NCBI GenBank assembly: GCA_950295325.1
Contig: OX485805.1
Span: 31,049,501 to 31,113,500 of the forward strand
DNA: 64,000 nt
Direction of reading: 5' to 3'
From: Polytrichum commune
Taxonomy: Eukaryota; Streptophyta; Polytrichopsida; Polytrichales; Polytrichaceae
Every line of letters begins with the position of its first letter. Positions within the stretch are counted from its first letter, which is position 1. Under the pieces are notes generated by a model. That model was not told the origin of the DNA. It saw nothing but the letters and a program-made list of their open reading frames with translations, and ran no database searches. Of the stretch, positions 1 to 11,952 are shown in pieces. The position numbers and the translations under genes are program-made.

Positions 1-539
1 ACCTCTCTTCTTCCTCTGCAAGTGTGTACAAGTGATCCGCTTGACCCAACTCTGAGGTTGTTGGTTCGGAGGAGGATTAAGTTAACCTCTCTTCTTCGCA
101 CATTCAGAGGTTGTAGAGGAAGTGAATGGTACAGGCAATCAGTCATCCTCGGTATATATTATTTGTGATCCACTATTCTAGTCTTTGAGTAGAGTACTCT
201 TTTATTTCAGGCGATTCTTGAGGCGAAAAGTGAAACCTTCACTGCTCTCAGCCTCACTCCCTCATGCGTGGCGAGGATTGTAATTGAAAGCATCTTTTTT
301 TCTTCAGTTTTTGTCCTGTTTTTGGGAGCGAAGATTCTTGCGGATCTGATATGAAGTTATGTTCCCGTGAGTGTAGTGCTCAAGCCACCTTCCCCGCTTA
401 AATGCTGGCAACGGTCTTCCGTGGTGCTGCAGTGATTGAAAAAATCGCCTAAGTGGAAGACGGAAGGAAAGGAAGAAAGGAGTCTGATTGGATTTGTTTT
501 GTGTTGTGGAATGAAGGCTTTCAAGGATCGACGACTACT

Positions 540-3270
540 AGGAGGGTGTTGAAGTTGTGAACACCATTGCCATACCCATTTCTTATTCGATCTACCATGC
601 AACGACGACTCTCAAGCACAACAACTACGCAGTCCTTCCAGTGGTATGTCTGAAGGGTTTTTTTTTTTTTGGTAATTTGAGTTCATTCTGGATGACTTTA
701 TATGTATTTGCAAATAAGATTGTTGCCCAATATGAATAATGCATGCCCTTCCTGCAGGTAAGTACCGTGCGCTTTTGCAGTTCTTGTTAGATGTTTTTGT
801 TGCAGCTCAAATGCGACCTTATGTAAAGTATAGATTGTATAGAGATAGAATGGCACATTCTAGTTCATGGATGTTTGCTCTCTGCCCATTTTTCTAGAGA
901 AAATGAGGCAGATGAAGAGTTCCAATCAGTGCTATATTCCCCCTGGTGACAAAGTTACATTTCAATATAGACAATTTCCACAAAAAGGGCAAGCCGTCAT
1001 TTCGCAAACAGTTAATACTTCTGATTCCTCAATTTGTCTCCATCCATTTGAGCAGGTAATGGTCAGCTCACAAACTGGAGGTGGCATTCCACATCTGCGC
1101 CAAGTTCTTGCAAATTTAACGGTACCTTTGTAGTTGTGCTTCTACAACAATATGGAAGGTATTAAAAAAACACCCACCTTATACATATCTCCTGATAATT
1201 GGATTTTTGACATCAGTTAACAGTGACAGAAATTTGGGAAACACCATTGGGCAGGGTGGTCCTCCCCTCAGGTACGCCAGGCCAGTGATCGGGGAGATTT
1301 TTGGGCATAAGTGGTTGAGATCAGAGCATTTTCAAGTCCAACCGCTTACAGGTTCAGGTTACATTGGTGGTGAGATTGAACCAATTCTTGGGAGTATCTT
1401 TCTCATAAGTGGTTTACAACCCTGTCCTGGAAACCAACAATATTATTACTACGACTCAAGTGTGGTCCCAAGTCCCTTGGGAATAAGATGCAATAGAAGT
1501 AGTATCAGTTGCATGCATTTGCTCGCAAAATCTAAAAATTGCCTTTTTAGCATATACAACAGCAAAGAAAGTAAGTAAATGCTGGGAAAACATTTTTGAT
1601 TGATTTGAATTAGCTCTGTTACTCCAGTTTCAAACAAGTTTTGACTCATTGTCATAATGTGTTAGGACCCAACCCACGACATCTTCTGGAGCTGCAGAGC
1701 ATCCGGCACAGCCAAGCTTTCTCTAAGTATGGACATCTTCCTCTCATAGCTCTCTTGTATTTACATTCTTTTATTGTCCTCATTGCCTTGCTGGTTACAT
1801 GGGCGCAGGTTTAGCCTTGACTTGCATATTTCAAAGATATATGTCATTGGGTGCAATTTTTGATCTGCTTGTTTGTTCATGGTATGGCTATGTGTAGAGG
1901 AATAAGATGTATGGGCGGGCTATTTGGTTTTATTGGCCATGCCTCGACTTACTCTAATGATTATTTCATAACAGTGTCTCTTCATTCTAGCTTGAGTCAC
2001 TGAGTTGAGAAGGGACAAATTTGAGAGTAGTAGTTTTAGAAGTATGATGATAGCAGGTTTGTGATTGCACAAGAATCTTAACCTGGATCCCAGGAAACCT
2101 CTTAAAACCTAAACCCCTAACCCCTAAACCCTGCCCGTTTCGGGATTACATTTAGACTGTGACTAACATGAAGATGAAGCAAACACCATATTTCATGCCC
2201 ATGGCACTGTTTGAGTCATTTATATTTTATTTTCCTATGTATGATTGATGCACTTCCATTTTTGAAAAGAATGTTGAGGGTGAATCCTTAGCTGGAGTGT
2301 TGTTATATGATGTAGGTGAGAGTTGTGAGTGCTGAGGGCTCATCATTTTGCCGCTCATTGAGTGTTGTCGCTGGGAAGCTTGGTGCTGAAGCTGGAGGTA
2401 TGAGCTCCTACGTCCCATTGCCTCATGTAACCTAGTAGATTGTGTGTTGTGCAATCATTTTGGTAATTTCCTCAGAAAAAAACATGAATGCCATCAGTGT
2501 GTCCCTTGTGAAGTTGAGTGGTGCATTGCAGAAACTGAGTAATGTGAATTCAGTTTTACAATTTGCAGAAAGATTTGTGTCTCCTTTTGTGGCTATGAAG
2601 ATGATGTTGTGAAGGCGGTATTTGTGAGGCAACAAAAGACCTTCAGAGCCTATCTGGTTCTCATCTGTAGGGTTACCAGAACTGATTAGTGACAATCTTT
2701 GTGGCTGGCTGCAGAATGGCTTAGTGCTCTTGTTCCCTTAGACTGGTCCATATTTATATTCTCTAATCATGTTGGTGATGGAGGAGCCAGTGATAACAGA
2801 GAGTTGATGTGAGCTTTTTGAATAGTAATTTATGTCCTCTGGTTTAAGATGTTTCATCATTGCTGATGATTATTGTGATCTGCAGCCTTGGAGTTCCTTC
2901 ATACACACAAAAGATTGCTGACCTTTTGGAAGCCGCTGCAAAAGATACACCTGATGTGCGCACATATCTCTCCTTCCACAGAAGCCTACGCCGCGAGTAT
3001 GTTTTTCTTCCCTTGCTGTTGGCATGAGGCTTGCATTTGCAATACATAGACTAACACTCGTCCATATAAGCTATTCCTTCTATGAAGGTAGCAATTTGAT
3101 TATAATTGGTCATGGTTGTACAGGGTAGAATGCTCTCTGTTTGGTGTAAGGTTTGAGAACTTCAAATTCAGCAACATCGTCAAAGCTAACCGTTCTTCAT
3201 AATTCACTTGTTTCAAGCAATAAGGGCTCAAGCAGAGGGGAGGAGCTTGCAAGTGTCATCTGACCCAGGT
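540..3270 (+). other. possible multi-exon gene, unrecognised
   Basis: Several stretches look like exons but I cannot assemble them or name a family. A long open stretch at about 897-1056 follows an acceptor-like ctag and reaches a CAG before GTAATG. Another open stretch lies at 1210-1495. A short one at about 2315-2397 lies between a TAG acceptor and a GTATGAG donor. The best is about 2887-2996: it follows ctgcag, is open for about 37 codons including SYTQKIADLLEAAAKD and RTYLSFHRSLRR, and ends at a GTATGT donor. A further candidate ends at a GTAAGG donor near 3270. Codon content of the 2887 segment looks genuine. The rest could be decayed paralogue or non-coding transcript. I infer a plus-strand gene or pseudogene; function unknown. 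Confidence 0.3.
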
Positions 3271-3279
3271 AAGGCTACT

Positions 3280-4490
3280 TCTGATCTTTGTAGGAGGAGC
3301 TTTTAATGAAACTTTTAATGAAGAGTTGTAGGGTGATCAGAGCTATCACTTGGTTAGAATGTGAATCTCAACCTGCACCCAGGAATTTTGTACAAATCGA
3401 CATTTCAGGACACTTGCGGCAGAAATGTTGATTGAAGTTTCCCGTTATGTATGGAGGTTTGTGGTGGTTGGTGTTAAAATTTATCATAGTTTTGCAGAGA
3501 GGATTGATGAAGACGATGTTTTTTTTTTCCTTCTCAAGTTACGGGTTGAATTAAACTATCTGGTACATTGGAGTGTAGAAAATGCAACAACCCTTTGATT
3601 TCATCAAGCATTCTAGCGATGTGCATTTGAGGGAATTTTCAGAAAACAGAATAGATTTTGGATTATTAATTCACCATTGTCCACCTCAGTTCTGTGAAGT
3701 TGCTTCTACATCAATTGTGATTAGATCCAACAACCTGATGTTATGGTTGAATTGTGTACCTTGGATGGATACAAAGTAGGGCTACATATTGATTCAGGGC
3801 CATGTGGACATGGGCAAATTCAATCTTTGTTTGAAATATATAATGTTTAGTGTAACATGTCGCATGTTACAATCTTCTTGTTGCATCTTTATTCTATTTC
3901 CTCTTTAGTTGTGACATGGCAGAGTGCATTTGTGTGTAATCACTTTGTGGCCTATGGTGGGCATGGCCATTGACTTGCATTGCCGTTTGCAGAATATGGA
4001 CCGCCGGCCATTGTCATATATATGTAGTGACGTTTATTTTTTAAATGTGTAACATGACAACATGCACAATAAAATTCAAATAAATGAAAGCTTTGGAAGA
4101 CACAAAATTGGCATTCACTAGATAATATATCTGAGAATACCTCAAATGATACCCTTCACAAAAAGAAGTCAATGGCACCTTTCATAAAGTTATTGTAACG
4201 AGGACTGATCACTCCATAATTGTTCAATCTGTCGTTCAACTGTATGACAATCTTGCCGGCCATGTGGTCATCGACCAACTCGAATTCTCCAATGTAACAT
4301 GTTGCACACAATATTGTTCCCCTTGAGTGTTGAGGAAATTTACATCGATCGTAATTCGCTTATTTCAGACACAAAGCAGAAGACCAAACGAGTTGCATTG
4401 ACCACTGTCTGCAAGCATTGACAGGATGTCTTGAACAAAGTCCTTCATCTCATGATAGCAAAGGTGCGTCTACTTTTCTCGAAGTACAAA
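3280..4490. other. gene-free stretch
   Basis: I see no convincing coding segment, RNA gene or bounded repeat here. The sequence is moderately AT-rich with short open frames only. Its right end runs into the tandem repeat array. Confidence 0.4.
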
Positions 4491-4494
4491 AATA

Positions 4495-5165
4495 AATCTG
4501 CACTGACAAGAATGCGCCTCACGCTTGAGGGCGCACTGAAATGCGCCTTCCGTAATTTGCACCTAGAGCTGCTCACACCTGCATCAATGGTGATTACAAT
4601 GAACAACTGATTCAAAAGAGGACATACAGACACATCTGAACCGAAAACACCTGAAAAATTGGACAGCATTGACAAGAATGCGCCTCACGCTTGAGGGCGC
4701 ACTGAAATGCGCCTTCCGTAATTTGTGCCTAGAGCTGCTCACACCTGCATCAATGGTGATTACAAATGAACAACTGATTCAAAAGAGGACATACAGACAC
4801 ATCTGAACCGAAAACACCTGAAAAATTGGGCAGCATTGACAAGAATGCGCCTCACGCTTGAGGGCGCACTGAAATACGCTTTCCGTAACTTGCGCCTAGA
4901 GCTGCTCACACCTACATCAATGATGATTACAATGAACAACTGATTCAAAAGAAGACATACAAACACATCTGAACCGAAAACACCTAAAAATTTGGGCAGC
5001 ATTGATAAGAATGCGCCTCACGCTTGAGGGCGCACTGAAATGCGCCTTCCGTAACTTGCGCCTAAAGCTGCTCACACCTGCATCAATGATGATTACAATG
5101 AACAACTGATTCAAAAGAGGACATACAGACACATCCGAACCAAAAACACCTAAAAAATTAGGATG
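4495..5165. repeat. 166-167 bp tandem repeat, four units
   Basis: The start of the unit, aatgcgcctcacgcttgagg, recurs at 4511, 4677, 4844 and 5010, so the period is 166, 167 and 166 bp. Each unit contains the same blocks in order: a GC-rich palindrome-like start, agctgctcacacct, gattacaatgaacaactg and catacagacacatc. Units differ by only a few substitutions. The period is close to a nucleosomal repeat and to many plant satellites, but four units is a short array. Reverse-strand frames give repeated peptides only because of the tandem structure; the period is not a multiple of three, so I do not call a protein. Confidence 0.9.
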
Positions 5166-5169
5166 AGTC

Positions 5170-7780
5170 AGTGACATGCTCTAGAACACCCACATCCGAC
5201 TTTCAAAACCCTAAAGAGGAGCTAAGCAACCTTCAACCCTACTCAACAAAAGAATTCCTGGACAGCGGCTTATGGCACAACAACTGCCAATGACATTGGT
5301 AGAACGGCGTTGACATTTCTGATGGGATCTCTGATGAAAGAACAAGCCACAACAATGTGATATAGTGCGGCCGCACTCAGCATAAAAAAAAACCTCTAAA
5401 CCCTAAACCCTAAACACCGATGTTCAATCATCTTCTCTACAATGGTCTTCTCTACAATGGTCTTCTTTACCCTTACACAAAAACATCAGCTAAACCAGCA
5501 ACCCTAAACCAGCATGCTTGTTGTGACTACTTATTTTCCATGTGAAGTTGGATTTACATTTAGTAACTTTAGTAACACTACAAATGGCAGCACAACTAAT
5601 ACATAGAAGACAGTCCATTTTGGCAGAAATCTACAGTCTTTGCTAAATGCCTACGTTACGATCCCTTCAGCGCTTCATTGTTGCAATCGCATCACTTCAT
5701 GCAAGACAATCCATTGCGGCAGAAATCCGGAGTGTGCAGGTTACAATGATTCCCTAAACCATGGCTGGATGGAGGTCTTCCAAACCCTAAACCCAAAACA
5801 CAGTCCCCGAGGGTGATTAGGTTACCTGGGTGGATGGATGTCGGCCATGGGCCACATGGTCCTCATGGCATGGGGATGCCATGATGGAAGGTGATGTGAT
5901 GTGAAGTTGGGCACGGGCAGCTTGACGTGCCAGCCTGGCGCGGGCAGCTTGGCGTGCCACAATGTCGTTACAGCCCAGGCCAGCAGAGGCTCTGCTGCAG
6001 GCAGACCAGGACCCGACCCCCGAGGGGCTGACCCACTGCCATGCCTTGATTTCAGCACAGCATTTACCTCCTTTGGGCTGGATAATGTTAGGGCATAGAT
6101 CACACCTATCCAACTTCTCATCCATCCACTTTCTTTAACCTTGGACATCTATTCATATTTGTTCCATCAACTTAATTTTTTTCATTTTTCAGTTAATTTG
6201 TTATAGGCAATCTAACCCCTACTACTTGTGTTTATGGTCGATTCATTCCCGCCCTATTTCTTAAAGAACCAAGGATGTTTTGTAGGGGTGATTCTCAAAA
6301 ACATGCCACCCCTTGGTTTTTGGACTCCATCAACAAATTAATGAGTGATATTACCAACGGGTTCCAATCAAAGTTGTATGAGACTTTTGTACTTACAATG
6401 GGAAATAACACATATGCATTCCATGTCAAATATGCAAAATTGTCATTGTTACAAAATTGAAGTTTCAATGTTTGAGTAGAGGTTTCAAAAAGTTGTTTCC
6501 TATTTTGGATAATGGAATCATGCTATATAAAGATGGATTACATTAACCACAACCATTTTAGGGGTAGTTTTACCGGACCCCGTAAGATAGGTGCCACAAA
6601 TCCTAAACGGTAATGACATCTTTCAGTACCATTTTTGATACCTAGTACATATTTGGAAACGCATCCTTTATAGAAATTTCATGGTATCACCAACATAACC
6701 TTAAAACATTTCATGAATATTATGTTTATTATTTTTGACATGTATCAATTTCTATGTTTTTTTTGTTTTTTTTTTCTCAACTAGTATCAAGGATTGATAC
6801 CCAATTGGCCTTTTTGCTTCCCGGACTTTAAAATCAATTTCATTTCATTTGTCAATATGAACTTGGAGGAAAACTTGATACATACCAAACTTAGTTATGG
6901 TGTTACATTGATAATTCGGGTATCACTTTTTGCATGGAATTGTGAGTCTTGTTACTAGTTGAACATGTTCTCACATAACATTGAACCCTACTTAAGTGAG
7001 ACTGTGCATACTTACAAAATATTGGTCTACAACCATGACCATAGCAAGGAACCATTAGAATTCAAATGATACTCTACTTTGTTGTATGTGACACATGTCT
7101 TTTTGGTGTCCCTTATTGGCTATAAGCCTTTGGGATATACCATTCAAACATCCAAATCACTTGATTAAGTAGAATGACCACATAAGGCCCACATACCTTC
7201 TACACAATTGGTGGTGTCTATTTCTCAAAAGCATGGCTCAAACCTAGACTCCATTCTAAGATAGATGGGTCCTAAATGGCTCATTTTCTTGATTGGACCC
7301 TTAAATTTGATTGGTATGTGGTTCAGTGAGGATCAAAGAGCAAACATCATAAAGACACATGTTTAAAAGAGATTAGAGTATGTCTTCAAATATTAATAAC
7401 TACTCCGCACTCAATAGTGAGTGCACAATTGGGAGGCCCTATATATCCAATTAAGAAATCAACAAAATGCAATTCCAATAACCATAACTAAATAAGGGGA
7501 GGTCTGATTTTCAATCCAATTTTTGTAGATATTTCTTCATAGATTTGCTAATGTAACACAAGTTTTGTTGTGTAAATCTAATCAACAGAAGTTGGAGATC
7601 GTGAAAAACGAACCAAATGACACTCACATACCTTCACTCGAACCTCTATCCACAGATATAATTTGGATCAAAGCATTGTGTCTAATTCACGTAGGTAACA
7701 TCATTCACCACCAACCCACATGAGTTGTTATGCAATCATTATGGGTGACCACAGGGACACATGAAGAATCATAGAAAATT
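5170..7780. other. gene-free AT-rich stretch
   Basis: No gene is recognisable. A GC-richer island at about 5820-6070 has overlapping open frames on both strands with no family resemblance. From 6150 on the sequence is strongly AT-rich and looks like decayed transposon or intergenic DNA. Confidence 0.45.
5390..5412. repeat. interstitial telomere-like motif
   Basis: Three consecutive partial copies of the plant telomere motif CCCTAAA occur here. Similar degenerate runs lie near 2104-2133 and 5786-5800. Short interstitial copies are common in plant genomes, so this is not evidence of a chromosome end. Confidence 0.6.
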
Positions 7781-8265
7781 ACCTAGGCTACCCTGCTTAT
7801 GCCCCCTTCTCACCTGACTTTAGCTAAGACCCAAAGTATTTCCTAAAAACTGGGTAAAGCTCCCTCAGTCATAGCGGAGGCATCTAACTATCCCAATGCA
7901 CCTACAAGAACTTGCTCCGGAGATTTTCAAGTAGGTTTTAGTTAAGTAGCTTTCACACATGTTCATTGTTTTATCTACCAAGCAATGACATGTTGTGTAG
8001 TTTTTGTCCCATCCCCAAATGCCTTACTACTCACCTATCTTACCATCGGTTTTTGTTAATGGAGCTCCTCGTGGCCTCATAGCTAAGACTAAAAAGCAAC
8101 CACTCACAAGGGTGGGAGGCGACACTTTTAAAGCTCCTATATGCTTGCCTCATGTTTAGGTACCGATGGGAGGGTCAGTGGTTGAGGCTTAAAACCTCCA
8201 CTTTTAAGCCATGCGACATCATTTGCCAACTAGGCTCGGCACTAGATAATGTCGATGGTGTGAAG

Positions 8266-9306
8266 CAGGGTTAATTTTTGCACCCGTCACAGCCCGTCAC
8301 ATGTCAAATTTCCGTCGAATTTTACCACAACTCGTCACAAGACAGAAAAATGTAAGACTGAATCTGTCAAAAGACATAAAGCTTTTAAAATGCCTGTCAA
8401 ATGACAGGACCCAGTCTGAGATGACCTGTCATAGATTTAACTTTACAAGTTCCCTACATTCATCTACTAATCATCTTAAATTCCCAACAGGCATTCATTC
8501 ATGCTAGGGCTCCCGTAAAGCACGATAGAAGCCGCCACGACAAGTTAAACATTGTTTCATAGACAACAGCTTATTAGCCTTATCTGTTGAGGTTTGCTTC
8601 TCTCAGCTCGTCAAGTTGGGATCTGTTGAGTACCCGAGGTATGTTCTTATGCATTTTTCGTAGCGTATCTGCGGTTGCCATAATGTCCTGCAATGTTGTC
8701 TCTTTGAGAAGCTCGCACATCACTTAACGTAGAGCAGTAGACTCAGTGGAGGACCAATTGGCCCAATCTCACAAGATTATGGCAGAAGGTGCTTGTAATA
8801 CCATCGAGTATTGCAATATGCGAGAGGGGATTTTCAAAGCAAAATTTGGTGAAGAGTGCATTGCATTCTCGACTTCGATTGAATACATTGGACGCGTTAA
8901 TGCGCGTATCTCTATGTGGCATAGATGTGGGAGATATTGATTGGTTAGCTGTTATGCAAGAATGGAGAAATATGCGAGATAGACGTATTCTAGCATTGGA
9001 TTGAGTGATCCCAATTTTTTTGGGTTGAGGTTGTGGATAGTGGACATTTACATATAAATGTTTTTGATATAAGAGTTTATTGGTATTTTAGTACAAGAAT
9101 TTATGATGTATTGCAAAGGGACTTCATTCTTTGAATACATGTTGAAGTTTACTTTGTAAATGAGCATTAAATAAATTCAACCCGTCAAATGAGAATTTTG
9201 CCCGTCAAAAAACTGGTTTATATTGGATGAACCCGTCACAAAAACAGGTCAAGAAATTACAGCCCGTCACAAGATAGATGGGACCCCTTGTCAAAAATTA
9301 CCACTG
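8266..9306 (+). mobile_element. hAT-superfamily transposon, internally deleted
   Basis: The element is bounded by an 8-bp target duplication, GTGTGAAG, at 8258-8265 and 9307-9314. Its ends are inverted: the left begins CAGGGTTAATTTTTG and the reverse complement of the right begins CAGTGGTAATTTTTG. Both ends carry many subterminal copies of cccgtcaca and ctgtcaaa-like motifs (8280-8440 and 9180-9290). An 8-bp duplication and CAG-starting TIRs are diagnostic of hAT elements. At 1,041 bp it is too short for a full transposase, and only a C-terminal remnant survives, so it is non-autonomous. Confidence 0.9.
8789..9004 (+). pseudogene. hAT transposase C-terminal dimerisation remnant
   Basis: The translated segment contains AICERGFSKQN, LNTLDALMRVSLCG and EWRNMRDRRIL. 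These match the conserved hAT C-terminal dimerisation region, where an S-x-x-ERxFS block is followed by a leucine-rich helix and a terminal tryptophan helix. Only about 70 residues remain, ending at a stop codon. The catalytic DDE-type core and the BED zinc finger are absent. It lies inside the bounded hAT element and is certainly non-functional as a transposase, though it could still be transcribed. Confidence 0.8.
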
Positions 9307-9314
9307 GTGTGAAG

Positions 9315-9817
9315 GCCGGTTTGTTAGAACCAACTTTTAGTCTTAGCTAAAGTCAGGTGGGAAGGGGGCATTAGCGTAATCAAGGCAACTAAATAAGACC
9401 AAAAGTGAAATCACAAACATAGGACCCCTACAATACTGTAAATATTATTGCCTCTCCTGGACTCTAACTAATTACATTGTATGTTACATATTCGAAGCTC
9501 AGAGTTTTTGCATCATAGAATACCATGAGATTCACATCCTGAATCACAAGATTCCAGTGCACAACACATGTGGATGGATGAAGCTCAAGTCAACCGCATA
9601 CATGATGTTTGTGAATGTGTGAAAAATAACAAGACTGGAGAAACAGAAGACATATGACACAAGAAGTACGGTAAGAAAATTTGAACAAATTACCACATGT
9701 ACATGAAGGTCTCCTATATGAAGGGTGCAACCCTTGCCTTCTCTGAGTGAATTGTTAGGTGTCATCCTGTTCATGAACCCCTGATCGAAGCTAAAATGTT
9801 TATTGGCATTTAGTTGA
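9315..9817. other. 3' flank of the UMP1-type gene
   Basis: No separate gene is seen. The part next to 9818 should include the 3' untranslated region of the minus-strand UMP1-type gene. I see no unambiguous polyadenylation signal. Confidence 0.4.
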
Positions 9818-11952
9818 CTAGAAGAAAGAGCGTGAAACAGGTCCCTTTGAAAGGCCAAGGCGAACTTCCATTGCTTGATGCATATCCACAGGAACAAATG
9901 TCTCTGACTCTCTTGGATCTGGAAAAAGAATCAACCATAGAATGTGAATAAAAGAAAGAATACTGGAATCAAACTTCTCACCTTTTTGCACTGATGATAA
10001 CCAGAATAAGCAAATCCAAAGTCTCAATCCTGCTAAGGTACAAGCAACACCTAGGTTCTTGAAAAACACTGTAGAAAAAGGTGTCATTCAGGATGAGATC
10101 CCAATCCATGCAGTAGGCACTATGTATGAAACAAGTATAACAGATACTTACCGTTTAAAAAGTCTTCAAAGCCAAATTCATCTAGCTCTCCAGTCAAGGA
10201 TTCAAGGCCAAGCATAGATGAAGGTATAAGACCCGCTGGACGCTGGCATCTGCAAATTCCAACCACCACATGGTCGTTCTGATTAGAAAACATATTTTCT
10301 GATAGCTCATAATGAAATATTTAGGAGAGGATGAAACAAGATCATTGTTGATACATCAGTAACAGAGTGACTTATGCAACAAAAGTGCATGACCAGTTTC
10401 ACCCATGCAAATGTTGGTAGACACAGTTTATTCAGGAGATCAGAATATTTATAGCCCCTCCAAACAGAAACACATGGAACAAAACTTGACCTCATCTTCC
10501 ACATCAAAATGAAATCTGCAAGCTTTGGCTTTTAAATTTGGTGCTGCTAGGTAAGGGTCACAAACTGTAACAGACACAGAAGATAAAAGCCACTTAACTG
10601 CAGGATACCAATACGCATCCCTTGATCCAGAAGATAATGCAGTTCTACATGAACAATCAAGAGACTTCATGAAACATGGATAGAGAACTAGTTCGTACCG
10701 TGACAAGATCTGGCGCTCAATATCCATCTTCATGGGGAATGCTGACCCATAAGCCTTCTCCATAAGACTGCGCTTGGTTTGCATCTCGTACTTTTTGGCC
10801 TACACAAGAGACACCCAGAGATGGAGGAGATCACTGCCAGTTCCTTGATGATTGTTATATGCAGATCTCTACTCAATATTGATTCCCCTCGGTCACACAA
10901 GCAATTGAGCTGTTAATGATGGTAGCAGCAATCACAAAATCCTAAAAAAGATGCAGGAGTGATGTGCGCTACCACTTGGCTTTCAAATCAAGTCATATTA
11001 ACCTTCAAAAAATGTGTCACAACAGCATACTGGAAGTATTGCTACACACAAGAACTTTAAGAACAGAGAACCAAGTTAAGGGAAATTCCTCTTAAATTGT
11101 AGAAGTGTTGCACATTGGAGACTAAGACCAGACAAGAACCAAGAGACTTAAGTGGGAAAAGCTTACAGTGCGTTGGATGACCTCCACAGGGTGCACGGGC
11201 AACACATCATTCTTGAAATTGGGAAGGCCATGACGCAAAGTATCATGAGACCCGACTACATCATGTTCCAACTGAATTCCTTCCTGAAATACGAACAGTT
11301 CCAAAATCAGTGCACTCTCAACAGCTGCAATCTGCAAATAGAACCCCATTCAAGGAACGTAGAAATTCTAGAGCTAACCCTAAGAATTCATCATGCGACC
11401 AAAACTGGTCAGGTCAGATGGACTTATTGTAAAATTGGACATTCCAACAGCTCATACGTATGATGAACTGAAAGCAAGAGGACAATGAATGAAACCCTGG
11501 ACAACCATAACCCTTAAGTGATAACACCAAGGGTGACAAGGGGATTTAACATGTGAATGGCTCACGGCCAGCTTGAAAACCGAGCTATGAGCGATTTATA
11601 CATAAATTCCAAATCAGTACACTCTCAACAGCTACAATCTGCCAAAAAAAACCCCGATTCATGGAAAAAGGAAATGTTGGAGCTAGCCCTAAGAACATGT
11701 TACGGGGCCATAACAGGTCAGGACCGATGAGCTCATTTACAATTGGACGCTGCAACAGTTCATGCATACGTACTGACCATGAATTGAACGCAAGAGGACA
11801 ATGCATGAAACCCTAGACAACCACAACCCTAAATTGATTACCCCAAGCGCGACACGGGGACCTCACATGTGAAAGGCTCACGGCCGTCTTGAAGATCGAT
11901 CTGAGACCAAGATCAGAGGATCGTGGGAGGATTGAGAGTCCGCACTTACCAT
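9818..11952 (-). CDS. UMP1: proteasome maturation factor, UMP1/POMP family
   Basis: UMP1/POMP is the short-lived chaperone of 20S proteasome assembly: it sits inside half-proteasomes, helps dimerisation and is degraded as the first substrate. Five coding exons join in frame: 11950-11952, 11167-11283, 10699-10799, 10152-10249 and 9818-9918, all complement, giving 139 aa against about 141 in Arabidopsis. All introns are GT-AG. Hallmarks are DVVGSHDTLRHGLP near the N-terminus, EKAYGSAFPMKMDIERQILSR, GLIPSSMLGLE, DEFGFEDFLND and the C-terminal VDMHQAMEVRLGLSKGP. The first coding exon is just the ATG, in a CCACCATGG context immediately before GTAAGT. The gene looks intact and likely functional. 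An upstream non-coding exon or a different short first exon is possible but not needed. Confidence 0.95.
11299..11910. repeat. tandem duplication in UMP1 intron 1
   Basis: About 300 bp of intron 1 is present twice, offset by about 307-315 bp. The segment starting ttccaaaatcagtgcactct at 11299 reappears as ttccaaatcagtacactct at 11606, and the gagacaatg-containing part near 11480 reappears near 11795, ending with ggctcacggcc in both copies. Divergence is roughly 15-20 percent with small indels, so it is not recent. The exon 2 acceptor side is not duplicated. Confidence 0.85.

Larger units (their letters stand above)
7781..9385. mobile_element. inverted-repeat-bounded element with nested hAT
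   Basis: A stretch of about 55 bp at 7781-7838 is repeated inverted at about 9329-9385. The matching cores are atgcccccttctcacctgac and its continuation tttagctaagac, against gtcttagctaaag and gtcaggtgggaagggggcat. The hAT element at 8266-9306 lies inside, close to the right arm. This suggests an older TIR element, perhaps Mutator-like because of the arm length, that later received the hAT insertion. I could not define a target duplication, so the outer boundary is approximate. Confidence 0.55.

Noticed and set aside
4495-5165. CRISPR array
   Set aside because: Whole 166-bp units repeat without variable spacers, and the organism is a plant.
5817-6148. overlapping 100-codon frames in a GC-rich island
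   Set aside because: Open on several frames at once because of base composition; no conserved motif.
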